Origin: Agapanthus africanus
Lineage: Eukaryota > Streptophyta > Magnoliopsida > Asparagales > Amaryllidaceae
Length of the DNA: 64,000 nt
Assembly: GCA_030015575.1 (NCBI GenBank)
Contig: JASDDO010000006.1
Span: forward strand, 102,974,045 to 103,038,044
Direction of reading: 5' to 3'
This document shows, one piece after another, positions 11,256-21,550 of the stretch (position 1 is the stretch's first letter; each line of letters starts with the position of its first letter). The notes beneath the pieces are model-generated. The model saw only the letters and a list, made by a program, of their open reading frames with translations, had not been told where the DNA came from and ran no database searches. Both the position numbers and the translations under genes were made by a program.

Positions 11256-13784
11256 CTAAGGCCATGTACTGGCGTATCGAAGACCTATCATCTCGATCAG
11301 CCGCTCGAACTGAGTCTGGGGTAGGGCCTTCGTGAGTGGATCCGCAGTGTTATTCTCCGAATTTACTCTCTTCACCTCGATCTCCTGGCGATCTATAATC
11401 TCCCTGATCAGGTGATACCGCCTCAAAATGTGCCTGGACTTCTGATGGGACCTGGGTTCCTTCGCTAAAGCTATAGCTCCGTTGTTGTCGCAATACAGCG
11501 GTATTGGATCAACAATGGTAGGAACCACCTGAAGCTCCGTGAGGAACTTCTTCATCCAGACAGCTTCCTTTGCGGCATCGCAAGCAGCTATGTACTCCGC
11601 TTCCATAGTTGAGTCAGCAACGGTCTCCTGCTTGGAACTCTTCCAGCAAACCGCCCCTCCATTGAGGGTAAAGACATAACCCGACATGGACTTGGAGTCA
11701 TCCTTGTCACTCTGGAAGCTGGAGTCAGCAAAGGCCTCAAGCTGGAGGTCTTTTCCGCCATACACCAAGGACATCTCCTTAGTCCTTCTCAGGTACTTGA
11801 GAATGTTCTTTACCGCTATCCAGTGTTTCTCCCCTGGGTTTGACTGATACCGACTTACAACGCTCAATGCGTATGCTACATCTGGTCTGGTACACAACAT
11901 CGCATACATTATAGAGCCTACCGCAGAAGCGTAGGGTATAATAGACATGCGATCCCTCTCTAAATCAGTCTTGGGAGACATCTCTTTGGAAAGGGTGATC
12001 CCGTGACAAGCCGGTAGATTACCGCGCTTGGAATCTTCCATACTGAACCTTTTTAGTATGGTGTCGATGTACGTTGACTGTGAAAGTCCCAACATCCTCT
12101 TAGATCTATCACGATAGATCTGGATCCCCAGAATGTAGTTGGCATCGCCCAGGTCCTTCATGGAGAACCTCTGTGACAAGAATCCTTTGACTGACTGTAG
12201 CATAGGAATATCATTTCCTATTAGGAGAATGTCATCCACGTACAAGACGAGGAAAACCACAGTTCTCCCTACAATCTTACTGTAAATGCATGGTTCATCT
12301 GGGTTTTTGATAAAGTCGAATTCTTTGACAGTATCATCAAAGCAGATGTTCCAACTCCGCGATGCCTGCTTAAGTCCATATATGGACTTTAGCAACTTGC
12401 ACACTTTACCGCTGCTTCCACTCTGATTGAATCCCTCCGGCTGATCCATATAGACGCACTCTTCCAAATTTCCATTTAGGAAAGCCGTCTTTACGTCCAT
12501 CTGCCAGATTTCGTAATCGTGGAAGGCAGCAATGGCAAGAAGGTTCCGAATGGATTTCAGCATAGCCACTGGAGAAAAGGTCTCGTCATAGTCCAAACCA
12601 GGTCTTTGACGAAAACCCTTTGCAACAAGTCTAGCTTTATAGGTCTCAACCTGCCCATCTACACCAATCTTCTTTCTGAAGATCCATTTGCATCCTACGG
12701 GTTTTACCCCTTCTGGAGCAAAGTCCAAAGTCCAAACTTTGTTGGTGTACAAAGACTCCATCTCGGCCCGCATTGCATCCAGCCATTTTACCGAGTCGCC
12801 GCTCTGGATGGCTTGCTGGAAGCTAGTAGGCTCACCATAATCCAAGGTGCAATCCTCTCTATCCCCGTCTATGAGAAAACCGTTGTATCTCTCGGGCGGA
12901 TGAGACTGCCTACTACTCCTGCGGAGTGGCGCTGGGATGTCCGGTTCTCTTGAAACTTCTGGTTCTTCCAAGCTTTCAGTAATAGCTTGTGGTTCTGGAA
13001 CTTCTTCCAGTTCTATTGCGCTCCCACTTATCTGATTTTCTAAAAATTCAGTTTCCAAGAAGTGGGCATGCTGAGAAACAAAAACCTTTTGTTCCTCTGC
13101 GGAATAGAAACAATACCCCCTGGAGTTCTTTGGGTATCCCACAAACTTACACAGTACTGAGCGTGCCTCGAGCTTGTCCGCATGCTGCGTTTTTACAAAA
13201 GCTGGGCATCCCCATGTCTTAAGGTACTTGAGACAGGGTTTCTTCCCACTCCACATCTGATATGGGGTGGTAGGCACAGTCTTGGTTAGAGCCTTGTTCA
13301 AGAGATATGCTGCTGTTTCTAGCGCATAACCCCAGAAGGATCGCGGTAACTCAGCCTTACTCGTCATGGAACGAACCATATCCAATAGGGTTCGATTCCG
13401 CCGTTCCGATACACCGTTGTGTTGTGCTGTGTATGGAGGAGTAAGCTGAGAGAGAATTCCATTCTCTTTTAAATAGCCCAGAAACTCGGCACTTAAGTAT
13501 TCACCACCTCGATCAGATCTTAGTGTCTTGATACTTTTGCCTGTTTGTTTTTCAACTTCATTCTTGTATTCTTGAAATTTCTCAAAGGCCTTGGATTTGT
13601 GCTTCATCAAGAAGACATGCCCATAACTAGAGAAATCATCTGTGAAAGTAATGAAGTATGAATAACCACTTCGCGCATGTGTAGACATTGGACCGCACAC
13701 GTCGCTGTGTACAGTCCCAAGAGCTCGCTCGCTCTTTCTCCGTGTCCAGTGAACGGAGTCTTTGTCATCTTTCCCATGAGACAA
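11256..13784 (-). CDS. Element C pol: integrase, reverse transcriptase, RNase H
   Basis: An 842-residue open frame. Integrase core comes first, with catalytic D28 (HSDVCGPM), D91 (LRSDRGGEY) and E127 (HNGVSERRNRT), i.e. DX35E spacing. RT follows from about residue 345: GCKWIFRKK, QMDVKTAFLNG (D430) and YVDDILLIGND (515-518). RNase H is C-terminal with EAFADSSFQSD and STMEAEYIAA, ending in ADPLTKALPQTQFERL. Together they copy element RNA into DNA inside particles and insert it in nuclear chromatin. The first ~22 residues are not pol: they are the out-of-frame reading of the preceding segment. A and B have ACTCGTAC or GCTCGTAC where C has ACTGTAC, so one base is missing near 13712. The frame has no internal stop, in contrast with A and B. 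Confidence 0.93.
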   Translation of the reverse strand: MSHGKDDKDSVHWTRRKSERALGTVHSDVCGPMSTHARSGYSYFITFTDDFSSYGHVFLMKHKSKAFEKFQEYKNEVEKQTGKSIKTLRSDRGGEYLSAEFLGYLKENGILSQLTPPYTAQHNGVSERRNRTLLDMVRSMTSKAELPRSFWGYALETAAYLLNKALTKTVPTTPYQMWSGKKPCLKYLKTWGCPAFVKTQHADKLEARSVLCKFVGYPKNSRGYCFYSAEEQKVFVSQHAHFLETEFLENQISGSAIELEEVPEPQAITESLEEPEVSREPDIPAPLRRSSRQSHPPERYNGFLIDGDREDCTLDYGEPTSFQQAIQSGDSVKWLDAMRAEMESLYTNKVWTLDFAPEGVKPVGCKWIFRKKIGVDGQVETYKARLVAKGFRQRPGLDYDETFSPVAMLKSIRNLLAIAAFHDYEIWQMDVKTAFLNGNLEECVYMDQPEGFNQSGSSGKVCKLLKSIYGLKQASRSWNICFDDTVKEFDFIKNPDEPCIYSKIVGRTVVFLVLYVDDILLIGNDIPMLQSVKGFLSQRFSMKDLGDANYILGIQIYRDRSKRMLGLSQSTYIDTILKRFSMEDSKRGNLPACHGITLSKEMSPKTDLERDRMSIIPYASAVGSIMYAMLCTRPDVAYALSVVSRYQSNPGEKHWIAVKNILKYLRRTKEMSLVYGGKDLQLEAFADSSFQSDKDDSKSMSGYVFTLNGGAVCWKSSKQETVADSTMEAEYIAACDAAKEAVWMKKFLTELQVVPTIVDPIPLYCDNNGAIALAKEPRSHQKSRHILRRYHLIREIIDRQEIEVKRVNSENNTADPLTKALPQTQFERLIEMIGLRYASTWP

Positions 13785-14995
13785 GATTCACAAGTGGCAT
13801 AAGACTGATACTCAAACGGATTTAAGTATCCCTCTTTATGTAACTTTGTTAACCGTGTCTCATTAATGTGACCAAGTCTACAATGCCATAAGAAAGCCTG
13901 ATTAGTTTCCGGAGACTTTCTTTTAAGTGTGTTCTGGACACTGAAGATCTGAGCTTGATTCAATACGTATATACCGTTTTGTAATGTACCTGACCCAATC
14001 AGAACTTGATTTAGGTGGATGTTAACTACATCGCTTACAAAAGTAAAATCATATCCTTCCTTAGAAATTAAGGATACAGATATGATATTACAAGTCGCAC
14101 CTGGTACATAAAAACAGTTACGCAGAATCAATATCTGCCCAGTTGTCAGTCCTAGATGATATTCCCCTACGGATTCAGCATACATGCTCATTCCGTTAGC
14201 AACCCTGAGAGTCATATCACCTTTCCTGATAACCCTACGGTTTCTCAAAGCCTGTAACGAGTTACAGATATGAGATCCTGATCCGGTATCCAATACCCAG
14301 GAAGTAGTGTTAACTGACATACAGTTCTCTATCACAAACACACCCGAAGCCGAAGCCACAACATGCTTCGAATTCTGGCTACTGGCTTTACAAGCCCTGC
14401 AATCCTTCTGCCCATGTTCATTCCCGTAACAATAGGAACATCCCTCTTTTACTGCATCCATTCCAGAAATTTCTGCCTTTCTCTTTCTTTCTACTTCCCT
14501 GGTTTCCTTCAGGGCAGTAGGCAGAGACTGTTGAACTAAGTCAGGATCTGACCCGTTCTTCAACGTGGTCTTCTGGTCCGAGAGCTCAAAAGAGCTGGTC
14601 TCTGTAAGGACGTTGCCCCCTACAGATGACCCGATAGCCAACCTCGCTGGAAGCAATTCGTTCGAGGTCACATATCTTGCGATACGAGATTGCTCTCCAT
14701 ATAAAACTTTGTTATGGAGGAAGATAGAAGCGGAGTCTATCTTCTCGTGCTGCCTCTGGTATATACCATTAACTGAGGCTAACACGAGGCACTTGGCTTT
14801 CGCACAGTCTTCTTCCGATGTCCTACGAATATTGATATCCGTGACAGGGGAAACTGGACCTGAGACGGCAGGGGTTGGATCAGTCAAAAGGTGTCCCAGC
14901 TTGTCCTGGGCAATGGACATCTGGACAGACCTTTGCCTGTCGCAACAGTCAGATTCAGTCATCTTATTATCTAGATGTAACCTAGGTGCGGTCAT
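13607..14995 (-). CDS. Element C gag-protease, altered gag, frameshifted at 3' end
   Basis: Starts at the ATG matching A and B (MTAPRL); an in-frame ATG 36 nt upstream also exists. Gag is unusual: the NYKDWLRNVKMAI region of A is replaced by unrelated residues with its Trp gone, and the stretch between QSLP and the zinc knuckle is about 70 residues shorter than in B. Retained: DCAKAKCLVLAS, YGEQSRIARY, a CX2CX4HX4C knuckle (CSYCYGNEHGQKDC, about residues 186-199), protease DTGSGSHICNSL (about 236-247), and GAG-pre-integrase FLWHCRLGHINETRLTKL with CESCLMGKM. After ASELLGL the frame runs out of pol because of the missing base near 13712 and ends at 13607. An open but rewritten gag suggests relaxed or altered constraint. 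Confidence 0.85.
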   Translation of the reverse strand: MTAPRLHLDNKMTESDCCDRQRSVQMSIAQDKLGHLLTDPTPAVSGPVSPVTDINIRRTSEEDCAKAKCLVLASVNGIYQRQHEKIDSASIFLHNKVLYGEQSRIARYVTSNELLPARLAIGSSVGGNVLTETSSFELSDQKTTLKNGSDPDLVQQSLPTALKETREVERKRKAEISGMDAVKEGCSYCYGNEHGQKDCRACKASSQNSKHVVASASGVFVIENCMSVNTTSWVLDTGSGSHICNSLQALRNRRVIRKGDMTLRVANGMSMYAESVGEYHLGLTTGQILILRNCFYVPGATCNIISVSLISKEGYDFTFVSDVVNIHLNQVLIGSGTLQNGIYVLNQAQIFSVQNTLKRKSPETNQAFLWHCRLGHINETRLTKLHKEGYLNPFEYQSYATCESCLMGKMTKTPFTGHGERASELLGLYTATCAVQCLHMREVVIHTSLLSQMISLVMGMSS

Positions 14996-15488
14996 TGGGT
15001 CGCTGCAATTAAGAGAGAGAGAAGAAAACACTTAGCATGATACTCTTGCAAGTTTAGATTGGTTTTTAATTTATCTAAACAGGATGGCTCCCACTGTCTC
15101 TCGAATCCCTCCTCAAACCATAAAGGAAGAATTAGTCGGGATCTTTCTCACCGTACAATACTTGCTTAACCGTTCAGCCAGGCCAGTGTCGGTACTTCGA
15201 GGGAGGTTTTCCAACGCTTTCGCGAAGTTCCTTAATTAAGTAACCTCTTTTCCCTGTGGGCGTAGCCCCGCTAACACCTTTCTAGACACCTACTTGGTTT
15301 ATAGCATTGATCGTTAAGTGAGAAAGTCCCCGAGGAGTAGCATATACTCACAGTAGGATCGGGATCCAAATATCATCGCGTGATAAAACCGAAGGAATCC
15401 TACCAGAATTATCACACTCCAAATGGTATGCAGCGCTAGCAAGTTTCAGTACTTATGAAACTCCCGATGTGGATTTTTGCCCCATGCT

Positions 15489-15698
15489 CTTATGACCTTG
15501 ACGAAGGTCAACAAATCATAAGTCACATGTCAAGTTCTACCCGTCGTTATCCAGGTTAATTTGAATCCACCCGCACATACCCTTGACGAAGGTCAACAAG
15601 GTAGTACGACTGTCCCAAATCAACGCATCTATCTATGCTACATATGAACACCCAACAGCTACCAATCACTATGCCTTGACGAAGGTCAACAAACATAG
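15489..15698 (-). other. Three-hairpin array in the leader of C
   Basis: Three copies of CTTGACGAAGGTCAACAA at 15489-15522 (arms CTTATGA/TCATAAG), 15578-15603 (TACC/GGTA) and 15669-15698 (CTATG/CATAG). The tip TTGAC-4 nt-GTCAA is a perfect inverted repeat. The flanks are nearly identical to E, but the tip core differs from E (CGAAGG against CTTTGG) in the same way in all three copies. Confidence 0.7.
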
Positions 15699-16800
15699 CT
15701 TGAATACTATTGAATATCCATACGAAACGACGGAGGGCTACGGATGGTTTTGGCGAAACCGTGAACGTAGTGAACTTGATATAATCGATGGAACGAGATA
15801 GCTTTTAAAAGGAGTGGTTCAAGCTCCGCGTTTAAAAGTTTACTTTTGAAAAGAACCGAGTGGTTTTCAAAGTGTTCCAATCGACTTTTACTTGGTTTAT
15901 TTTCTTGCATTAGTTCTTTTAATGCGTCCCATCATTTAATCCTACCATTGCAGAAAACAACCAAAATATGACGTACGCTTATGCCATTCGCATTCGCCAC
16001 GGGGCCCCGTCATCACCCGTTAGGTTACTTAACTAACGACAGAGCGGGGGCTGGGCTAGCGCGGCTGTAAAACATAAGCAACGCCTAAATAGTTATTATA
16101 TATAAATATATAGCAATGATAGACATTACAGATCACAGATGAATACATTGGATATACTAGGAATCCGCAATGCGTTCGAGCCTGCAACGCAAAGCGGAAT
16201 ACACGGTCGCGGTGAATAGCCAATACCCCACCCAAGACCCCTACGGGTGCGGCAAACTACCCGCCAAGCACCCGACGCGAAGCAACCACCCTCACCACCG
16301 TGAGTAGGCCACTCGGCACTTCGAGATACCCGGTAGTTTGTGCACCCCCTCCATGGGTCTATCCTAGGAGCAAAAACAGTAAAAAGAATTATACAATGAC
16401 GGCTACAACCCCGACCCGGTTGTGCGGCCATACAAATAATATTATTACATCAATTTACATGTTACAAATGAATGAAAGAAAAACAACGCTCATCTCACAT
16501 CCACCCCAGCCATTCACCCGCGACAATCTAATCCATTCATATCCACAAACCAATAACAATCACAGATCATGTATAACCCCGACTAATCGTCTTATAGCGA
16601 TTAGCCGACGTTCAATACATGCAAGCATTACAGATATAACCGATGTAGTTAAAGTGTAGTGAAGTTCCGAAAAATACGGATTTATAGGCCCCCAAAAGTA
16701 AATTTTAGTTCTGGAAAATCTGGGCACATATAATATATCCTAAAAATCCCAAAATCAACACAGACAGACACTGCACGAAAAACGATGCAGAGAAGACGAC

Positions 16801-16857
16801 AAACCGCGACGCTTCCGCGGCACATGCCTACCTCGTGCCGCGGAAGGGCGGCGGTTT
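16801..16857 (-). other. GC-rich leader hairpin of C
   Basis: Inner stem CTTCCGCGGCAC (16812-16823) pairs perfectly with GTGCCGCGGAAG (16835-16846) over an 11-nt loop; outer AAACCG/CGGTTT arms also pair. 192 nt downstream of the primer-binding site. Confidence 0.75.
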
Positions 16858-17049
16858 GAACGAATCACTGTGCCATTTTTCGTTGGTGTTCATAAAAAAC
16901 CCTGAGCCGAATTTACAAATATAAAGTTTTTCATTTAGAGCAGAAAAATTTTTAACAGAAACTAGGGTTTTTCAAAAGTTTGGTTTTTGGATTTTCCGGT
17001 TTCGAAACTTTGTTACACTTCACTACCTAGCTAGTTTGAGTTTAGTTAG

Positions 17050-17061
17050 GCTCTGATACCA
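17050..17061 (-). other. Primer-binding site of C (initiator Met tRNA)
   Basis: GCTCTGATACCA on the plus strand, one base from the LTR. Confidence 0.93.
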
Positions 17062-17062
17062 C

Positions 17063-19106
17063 TGTAAGTCCACGTTGCCCACCCCGGTCCTTACGGGGAG
17101 GCGGAAAACATAATAAAAATTGGATTTTTAATGACTTAGGCAACATGGACCTTGCTTGTGAGGATCTTTACTAAACTAAAACTAGCTAAAGAAAACTAAC
17201 AACTAGCTAAGTTGTAGAAAGGTTATACCTTGAGCTCGAACTCCTTCTCTCCTTGCTCGTCGAAATGGTAGAAAGGCCTCACCTTGCTTGTCTTCCTCCG
17301 TCAAAGAAGGATCCACCCGAAAGCCTCGACCTTTAGCTTCAACTCCAAGCTAGGAGTAACTATAGTGCAAGAAATGCTAAGACTTGAACCCTAGAAGTGA
17401 GTAGAGAAGATCAAGTGAAGGTTTTTCTCAAACTTTTTTGTTTCTCAACACATGAGAGGGAGAGAGCTTGAGAGAGAGGATGAGCAAGAGAGAGAAAAGA
17501 TATGAGAGAGTGAATTATTAGTGATCCATTCTCACTAATATGTGTGTGTTATTTTAATTAATTAATTAGCAAGAAAATTGTCATGGTTTAATCAAGAGGT
17601 GACCATTATCATTTCACTTATTAATTCAAATTGCAAGGATCAAAGAGCATCTTCCAAATGAAATGATCATGGTCAAATTGTCAACTTGGTCAACAAGTCA
17701 ATGAAGTCAAAAGGTCAACAACAACAACCATGCACAATAATTAAGCTAATTATTAATTAACAATAATACACACAAAAGCAATAGGGTTAATAAAATGACA
17801 ATAGTCATTAACCCTAAACAAGGTCCTCTCCCTCAATCTCAAGCAACTGTGCATACGCACCCGCATTCGTGATCCGAGGAACACGAACACATTGAGAAAA
17901 ACCAATCTCAAATCATATACTAGGATCCGGCTTAAACCAAAGCCCGCTAGTATAAACTGTCCGGACAGCAAACGTGCACAAGTGCGCGGATGCGAACGAA
18001 CCCTGTCGCAAAACCATGCGACCTCTACTCATTTTGCCTAAAGGCGAATAGCTCTCTGTGTGGGACTCTAAAGACTCGACACTACGCTGGCAGTGGGTTT
18101 AACCACAGACCGCAAGCGGCACTAGCTGTACGTAACGGTCCCCAGGTAGATGTCGATAAGAAGACTGACGAGGTGAACCCCATCTGCACTCCTACTGAGC
18201 CTGTATGTGACAATCTCCGTACAGTCCGGTCTGTTCGTCTGATACATCGCATGGCGGGCCTAGGGGGGCGGTGAACGTCAGTCCCCTAATAGCGGTACAA
18301 GTCGTGTCGGAGTGTAGCCCAAAACACCCTGAGATAACACTGGAAGCCTACCAGTATATCTCGCTTGCCCTGGCCAGGGACTACTCGTGTAATGGCTCTC
18401 CTGGACACAGCGCGATGTCAACCCCCAATACCGGGAGAGACGAATCCTGTCTAACCGTCACTGCCTCCAAGTGCTTCGGGACTGCACCCAAAAACTACCT
18501 GTTTGCACGACTCCTCTGAGCCGTGGTAGGGTAGTAATCAAAGTGCAGTGGGAACACACTCGAGGCGAAGTGACATTGTCAAGTCAGCGGACTAAGCTGT
18601 ACTCATGTCACCTGGGAACTGATAACTGACGATAGGTATATTACCAACCAACAGTTCCCGACGAGTCCTGTCCAGTGTACTCGTAACCTAACGAGCACCC
18701 GCATACTATCCCAAGTACGACGTACTAACGGCTGTGGGATAGACCGTCTCCAACACTGGGATGAGAAGCGCATACGCTAGTCTACTCCAGAGTATCGATG
18801 CCCTGTCTCGATAGTCCAACGACCAGGGACCTGTATAAGGATGTGCTTATAGATTACCCAGCTCCCACGAGTGCGAGCGCCATCACAACGCTGGTAATCA
18901 AGCAAAGATCCTAAGGGCTCTACTAATATGTATACCAGCAATATGCTAAAAGAAACACATGCACATATTAAAGCAGAGACAAACCAAGTAGCATACTACC
19001 ATTTCGAGCAAGATTGTATATACAACTGTGAATATCCCAAGCTTCCATTAAGTAATATACAAACTAGTATGATACAGTAATGGCCTCTAGGGCATATACA
19101 CTAACA
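17063..19106 (-). repeat. 5' LTR of element C (LTR1 type)
   Basis: 2044 bp, about 18 substitutions and no length change against 9198-11241. W-box cluster at 17672-17718; CCCTGGCCAGGG at 18368-18379. Confidence 0.96.
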
Positions 19107-19111
19107 GTCAT
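19107..19111. repeat. Target-site duplication GTCAT, right copy (element C)
   Basis: Matches 9193-9197; leader sequence of D resumes here. Confidence 0.93.
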
Positions 19112-19143
19112 TTCCTGATTGAATTAAACCCACCCGCATGACC

Positions 19144-19262
19144 CTTGACGCAGGCCAACAAAGTCGCACGACTACCCTAATCCCATCTGCATCATATGCA
19201 TAAGCAGATAAATACTAGTTAGCTACCGCACACTACGCCTTGACGCAGGCCAACAAACGTAG
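19144..19262 (-). other. Two remaining hairpins of the D array
   Basis: CTTGACGCAGGCCAACAAA at 19144-19162 and 19238-19256. The second has arms CTACG/CGTAG (19233-19262), where A and C have CTATG/CATAG: a compensating base-pair change. All three D tips share CGCAGG. Confidence 0.65.
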
Positions 19263-19401
19263 CACGAATACTAAATAGGACTTATCTGAAATGACGGAGG
19301 GCTACGACAGGTTTTTCTGAAAACCTATTGCATAATGAACTTGATATCGTTGTAGGATCGAATGAATTTTGAAATGGAGTGTTTTTGAGGCTTTTCTGGT
19401 T

Positions 19402-19650
19402 TTGCTAAAGGAGTCACTCCCGGTGAAGGGATCATCGGTCCTTTCCTCGTCGAAGGAGGTGCGGGATATATCATATATATCACTGTGCAAAGTAAAAACT
19501 CTTAAAAGCAATCAAAAGACAAACCGAGTGTGTAGCATCTGCCAGTTATTGTTAAAGGAGTCACTCCCGGTGAAGGGATCTCGGTCCTTTCCTTATCGAA
19601 TAATGTGTAGGATATATCATATATACCGCTGTGCAAAGCAAGAACTGTAG
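19402..19650 (-). repeat. Tandem duplication in D leader, period ~147 bp
   Basis: TAAAGGAGTCACTCCCGGTG occurs near 19406 and again near 19553, each followed by AAGGGATC, GGTCCTTTCC, ATATATCATATATA and CTGTGCAAAG. Copies have diverged by several substitutions and small indels. Confidence 0.8.
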
Positions 19651-20579
19651 CTACCTGTTTTATTTTGAAATTCGATTCTACAACATCTTAGGTTTCTTTT
19701 ATTTCATTAATCTCATTAATGAAGTCCCATCATTTAAGTACCTAAACATCACAGATAAATACGACGTACACTTATGCCATCCGCATTCGCCTCGATGTCC
19801 CCTCGTGCACCGTTAGGTTAGGTAACTAACGGCAGAGCGGGGCAGGGCTAGCACGGGTGTAAAACATAAGTAACGTCTATATAATATATTATATATACTA
19901 TATACTGTATCTATCACAGAACATCACATGATCACATCACAGATAACGCAGCAGAAGAATCATATGAAATATTGGATATACTAGGACGTCCGTGTTTTCA
20001 ATACGAGCCAGTATAAAACACGGATTCCACGGTCGTGATGAATAGCCAAACCCACACCCCTAGACCCCTACGAGAGCGGCAAGTAACCCTACCAATTCTA
20101 GAGTTAGGAGACCCGGACTCGACTCCTCGAGTTGGTCTCCCACTGGACTCCAGAACCCGGTTACTTGTGCCCTCCTCCTTGGGTCTATCCTAGTGCGGAA
20201 AAGTAAACAATATACAAAAGGTGACTACTTCCGCAACCTGGAAGTGCCCCAATAAAAGAATATTACATACAAGTTTTTACATGAATGAAAATGAAAAACA
20301 CTCATCTCACATAAAAAAACCCCCGGCTATTCAAACACGACGATCCAATATAACATATCCAGCAACACATAACATCACATGTCATCAACATAAGTAAATA
20401 TGCGCATCCCAATTGCCGTTGACATATAGCAACGAAACCGGCGATATCACATATTACACTTACGGTCACAGAAAAGAAAGTGTAAAACTACAACAGTTGG
20501 AATCCGCAATCTCCTCAGACATCGCATGCCAGACCAAATGAATTACTTAGACATCGCATGCCTAACAATTATAAACCCC

Positions 20580-20702
20580 GCATTTTAGTCTCAAAATCGA
20601 AAACTCTTTTCAATATCAAGTCGGGTAATTCAACAAGATTCCCGACATCCTGATCGAATGCTCGTCGCAAACTTCAATATCAAGATTTTGAGACTAAAAT
20701 GC
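20580..20702. repeat. 123-bp segment with perfect 19-bp inverted ends
   Basis: GCATTTTAGTCTCAAAATC (20580-20598) and its exact reverse complement (20684-20702). CAATATCAAG occurs twice inside. F has one relative of the right arm (GAGACTGAAGTGC near 23990) but I did not find the left arm in it. Confidence 0.75.
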
Positions 20703-21308
20703 TATGTTTATAATATTCATTCAGTTATCTAATAACTTCTTGTGAATTCCAATTATTGTATCGCATTCCAGATAATTAGAAAATGTTAAACTTTCCGATC
20801 GAACATTCAAACACCCAAGTTTTCCCGAAACTGCTCAACACATGAAACAAGTTCAAAAACATTCACTTCGTGCCTCAGTACCAACGGTCCAGCCGTAGAA
20901 GGGTCAAGCCAACGGCTCACATGTGGCACGCCGTACTGCCCCAAACCCGAAGGTTCAAAGGGCAGTTCAAGACGGTCACATAATCGAGTTAAGGTTTGTT
21001 GTCTTCTAGAGGGACCATCGCGTTACTTGCACTACTTAGAACGTCATTAAACCACAGAAAAATCCAACACTTGGAAATTTTCCGGCAGGGGAAAAAGTGG
21101 GTATTTATATCCGGTCGAACTTTTTAACATATTCAAAAATATCCGGAAAACACTTAGACAAAGTTTGACAATCCGATCGAATGTACCAACTCCCAATACA
21201 ACCCAAAATAATCAACTCTTGATTTCAGATTAAAAATTCCCAGGAAAACCAGCACTGCCAAGTAGGAATTAATGTGCAAAATTTAATGGGAGAAGAGATA
21301 AAAGGGCC

Positions 21309-21348
21309 GCGGAACCGCCGCATTAGCATGCTAATGCCGCGGTTCCGC
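21309..21348 (-). other. GC-rich leader hairpin of D, 40-bp near-perfect palindrome
   Basis: 18-bp arms with 17 pairs (one C-C mismatch) around a CATG centre. 189 nt downstream of the primer-binding site. Confidence 0.8.
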
Positions 21349-21537
21349 CGCACTTTTATGGAATTAGGGGCCCCGTTTTATACAGTAATTCTTATAATTT
21401 CCTTCTGGTTTTTCTGCATATTTTTAATTCTCAAAAATCCCCGAATTTCAAAAATGTCCAGAGAGCAAATTGATGTTAGGGTTTCGGGTCGATCGGGTTT
21501 CAAACTTCGTCTACGCATCGCCTAAGGCTCTAGCTAG

Positions 21538-21549
21538 GCTCTGATACCA
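21538..21549 (-). other. Primer-binding site of D (initiator Met tRNA)
   Basis: GCTCTGATACCA on the plus strand, one base from the LTR2 end (TGTAGGGTTCC). Confidence 0.92.
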
Positions 21550-21550
21550 C

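Larger units (their letters stand above)
14996..17049 (-). other. Element C leader, non-coding
   Basis: About 2.05 kb between primer-binding site and gag. Holds the three-hairpin array (15489-15698), CGTTAG...CTAACG (about 16018-16038), and the GC-rich hairpin (16801-16857). No conserved frame. Confidence 0.82.
9198..19106 (-). mobile_element. Element C: complete Ty1/copia retrotransposon, youngest in the nest
   Basis: 9909 bp with two 2044-bp LTRs that differ at about 18 sites by eye (0.9%), a perfect 5-bp target duplication (GTCAT), polypurine tract, primer-binding site, 2-kb leader, and nearly complete coding capacity. With a commonly used grass LTR rate (1.3e-8 per site per year) this would be roughly 0.3-0.4 million years, an inference that depends on the rate. 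Inserted into the leader of D, inside its hairpin array. Two defects: a one-base frameshift near 13712 and an abnormal gag. Confidence 0.96.
19107..21537 (-). other. Element D leader, primer-site-proximal part
   Basis: Non-coding. Contains two hairpin copies of the array (19144-19262), a ~147-bp period tandem duplication (19402-19650), CCGTTAG...CTAACGG (about 19810-19832), a 123-bp segment with 19-bp inverted ends (20580-20702), and the GC-rich hairpin (21309-21348). It resembles the leader of F from about 20690 to 21537. Confidence 0.8.

Noticed and set aside
12519-12953. Plus-strand frames of 144 and 77 codons inside C's pol, and similar ones opposite gag in B, E and A
   Set aside because: Shadows of the minus-strand pol and gag coding; no independent support.
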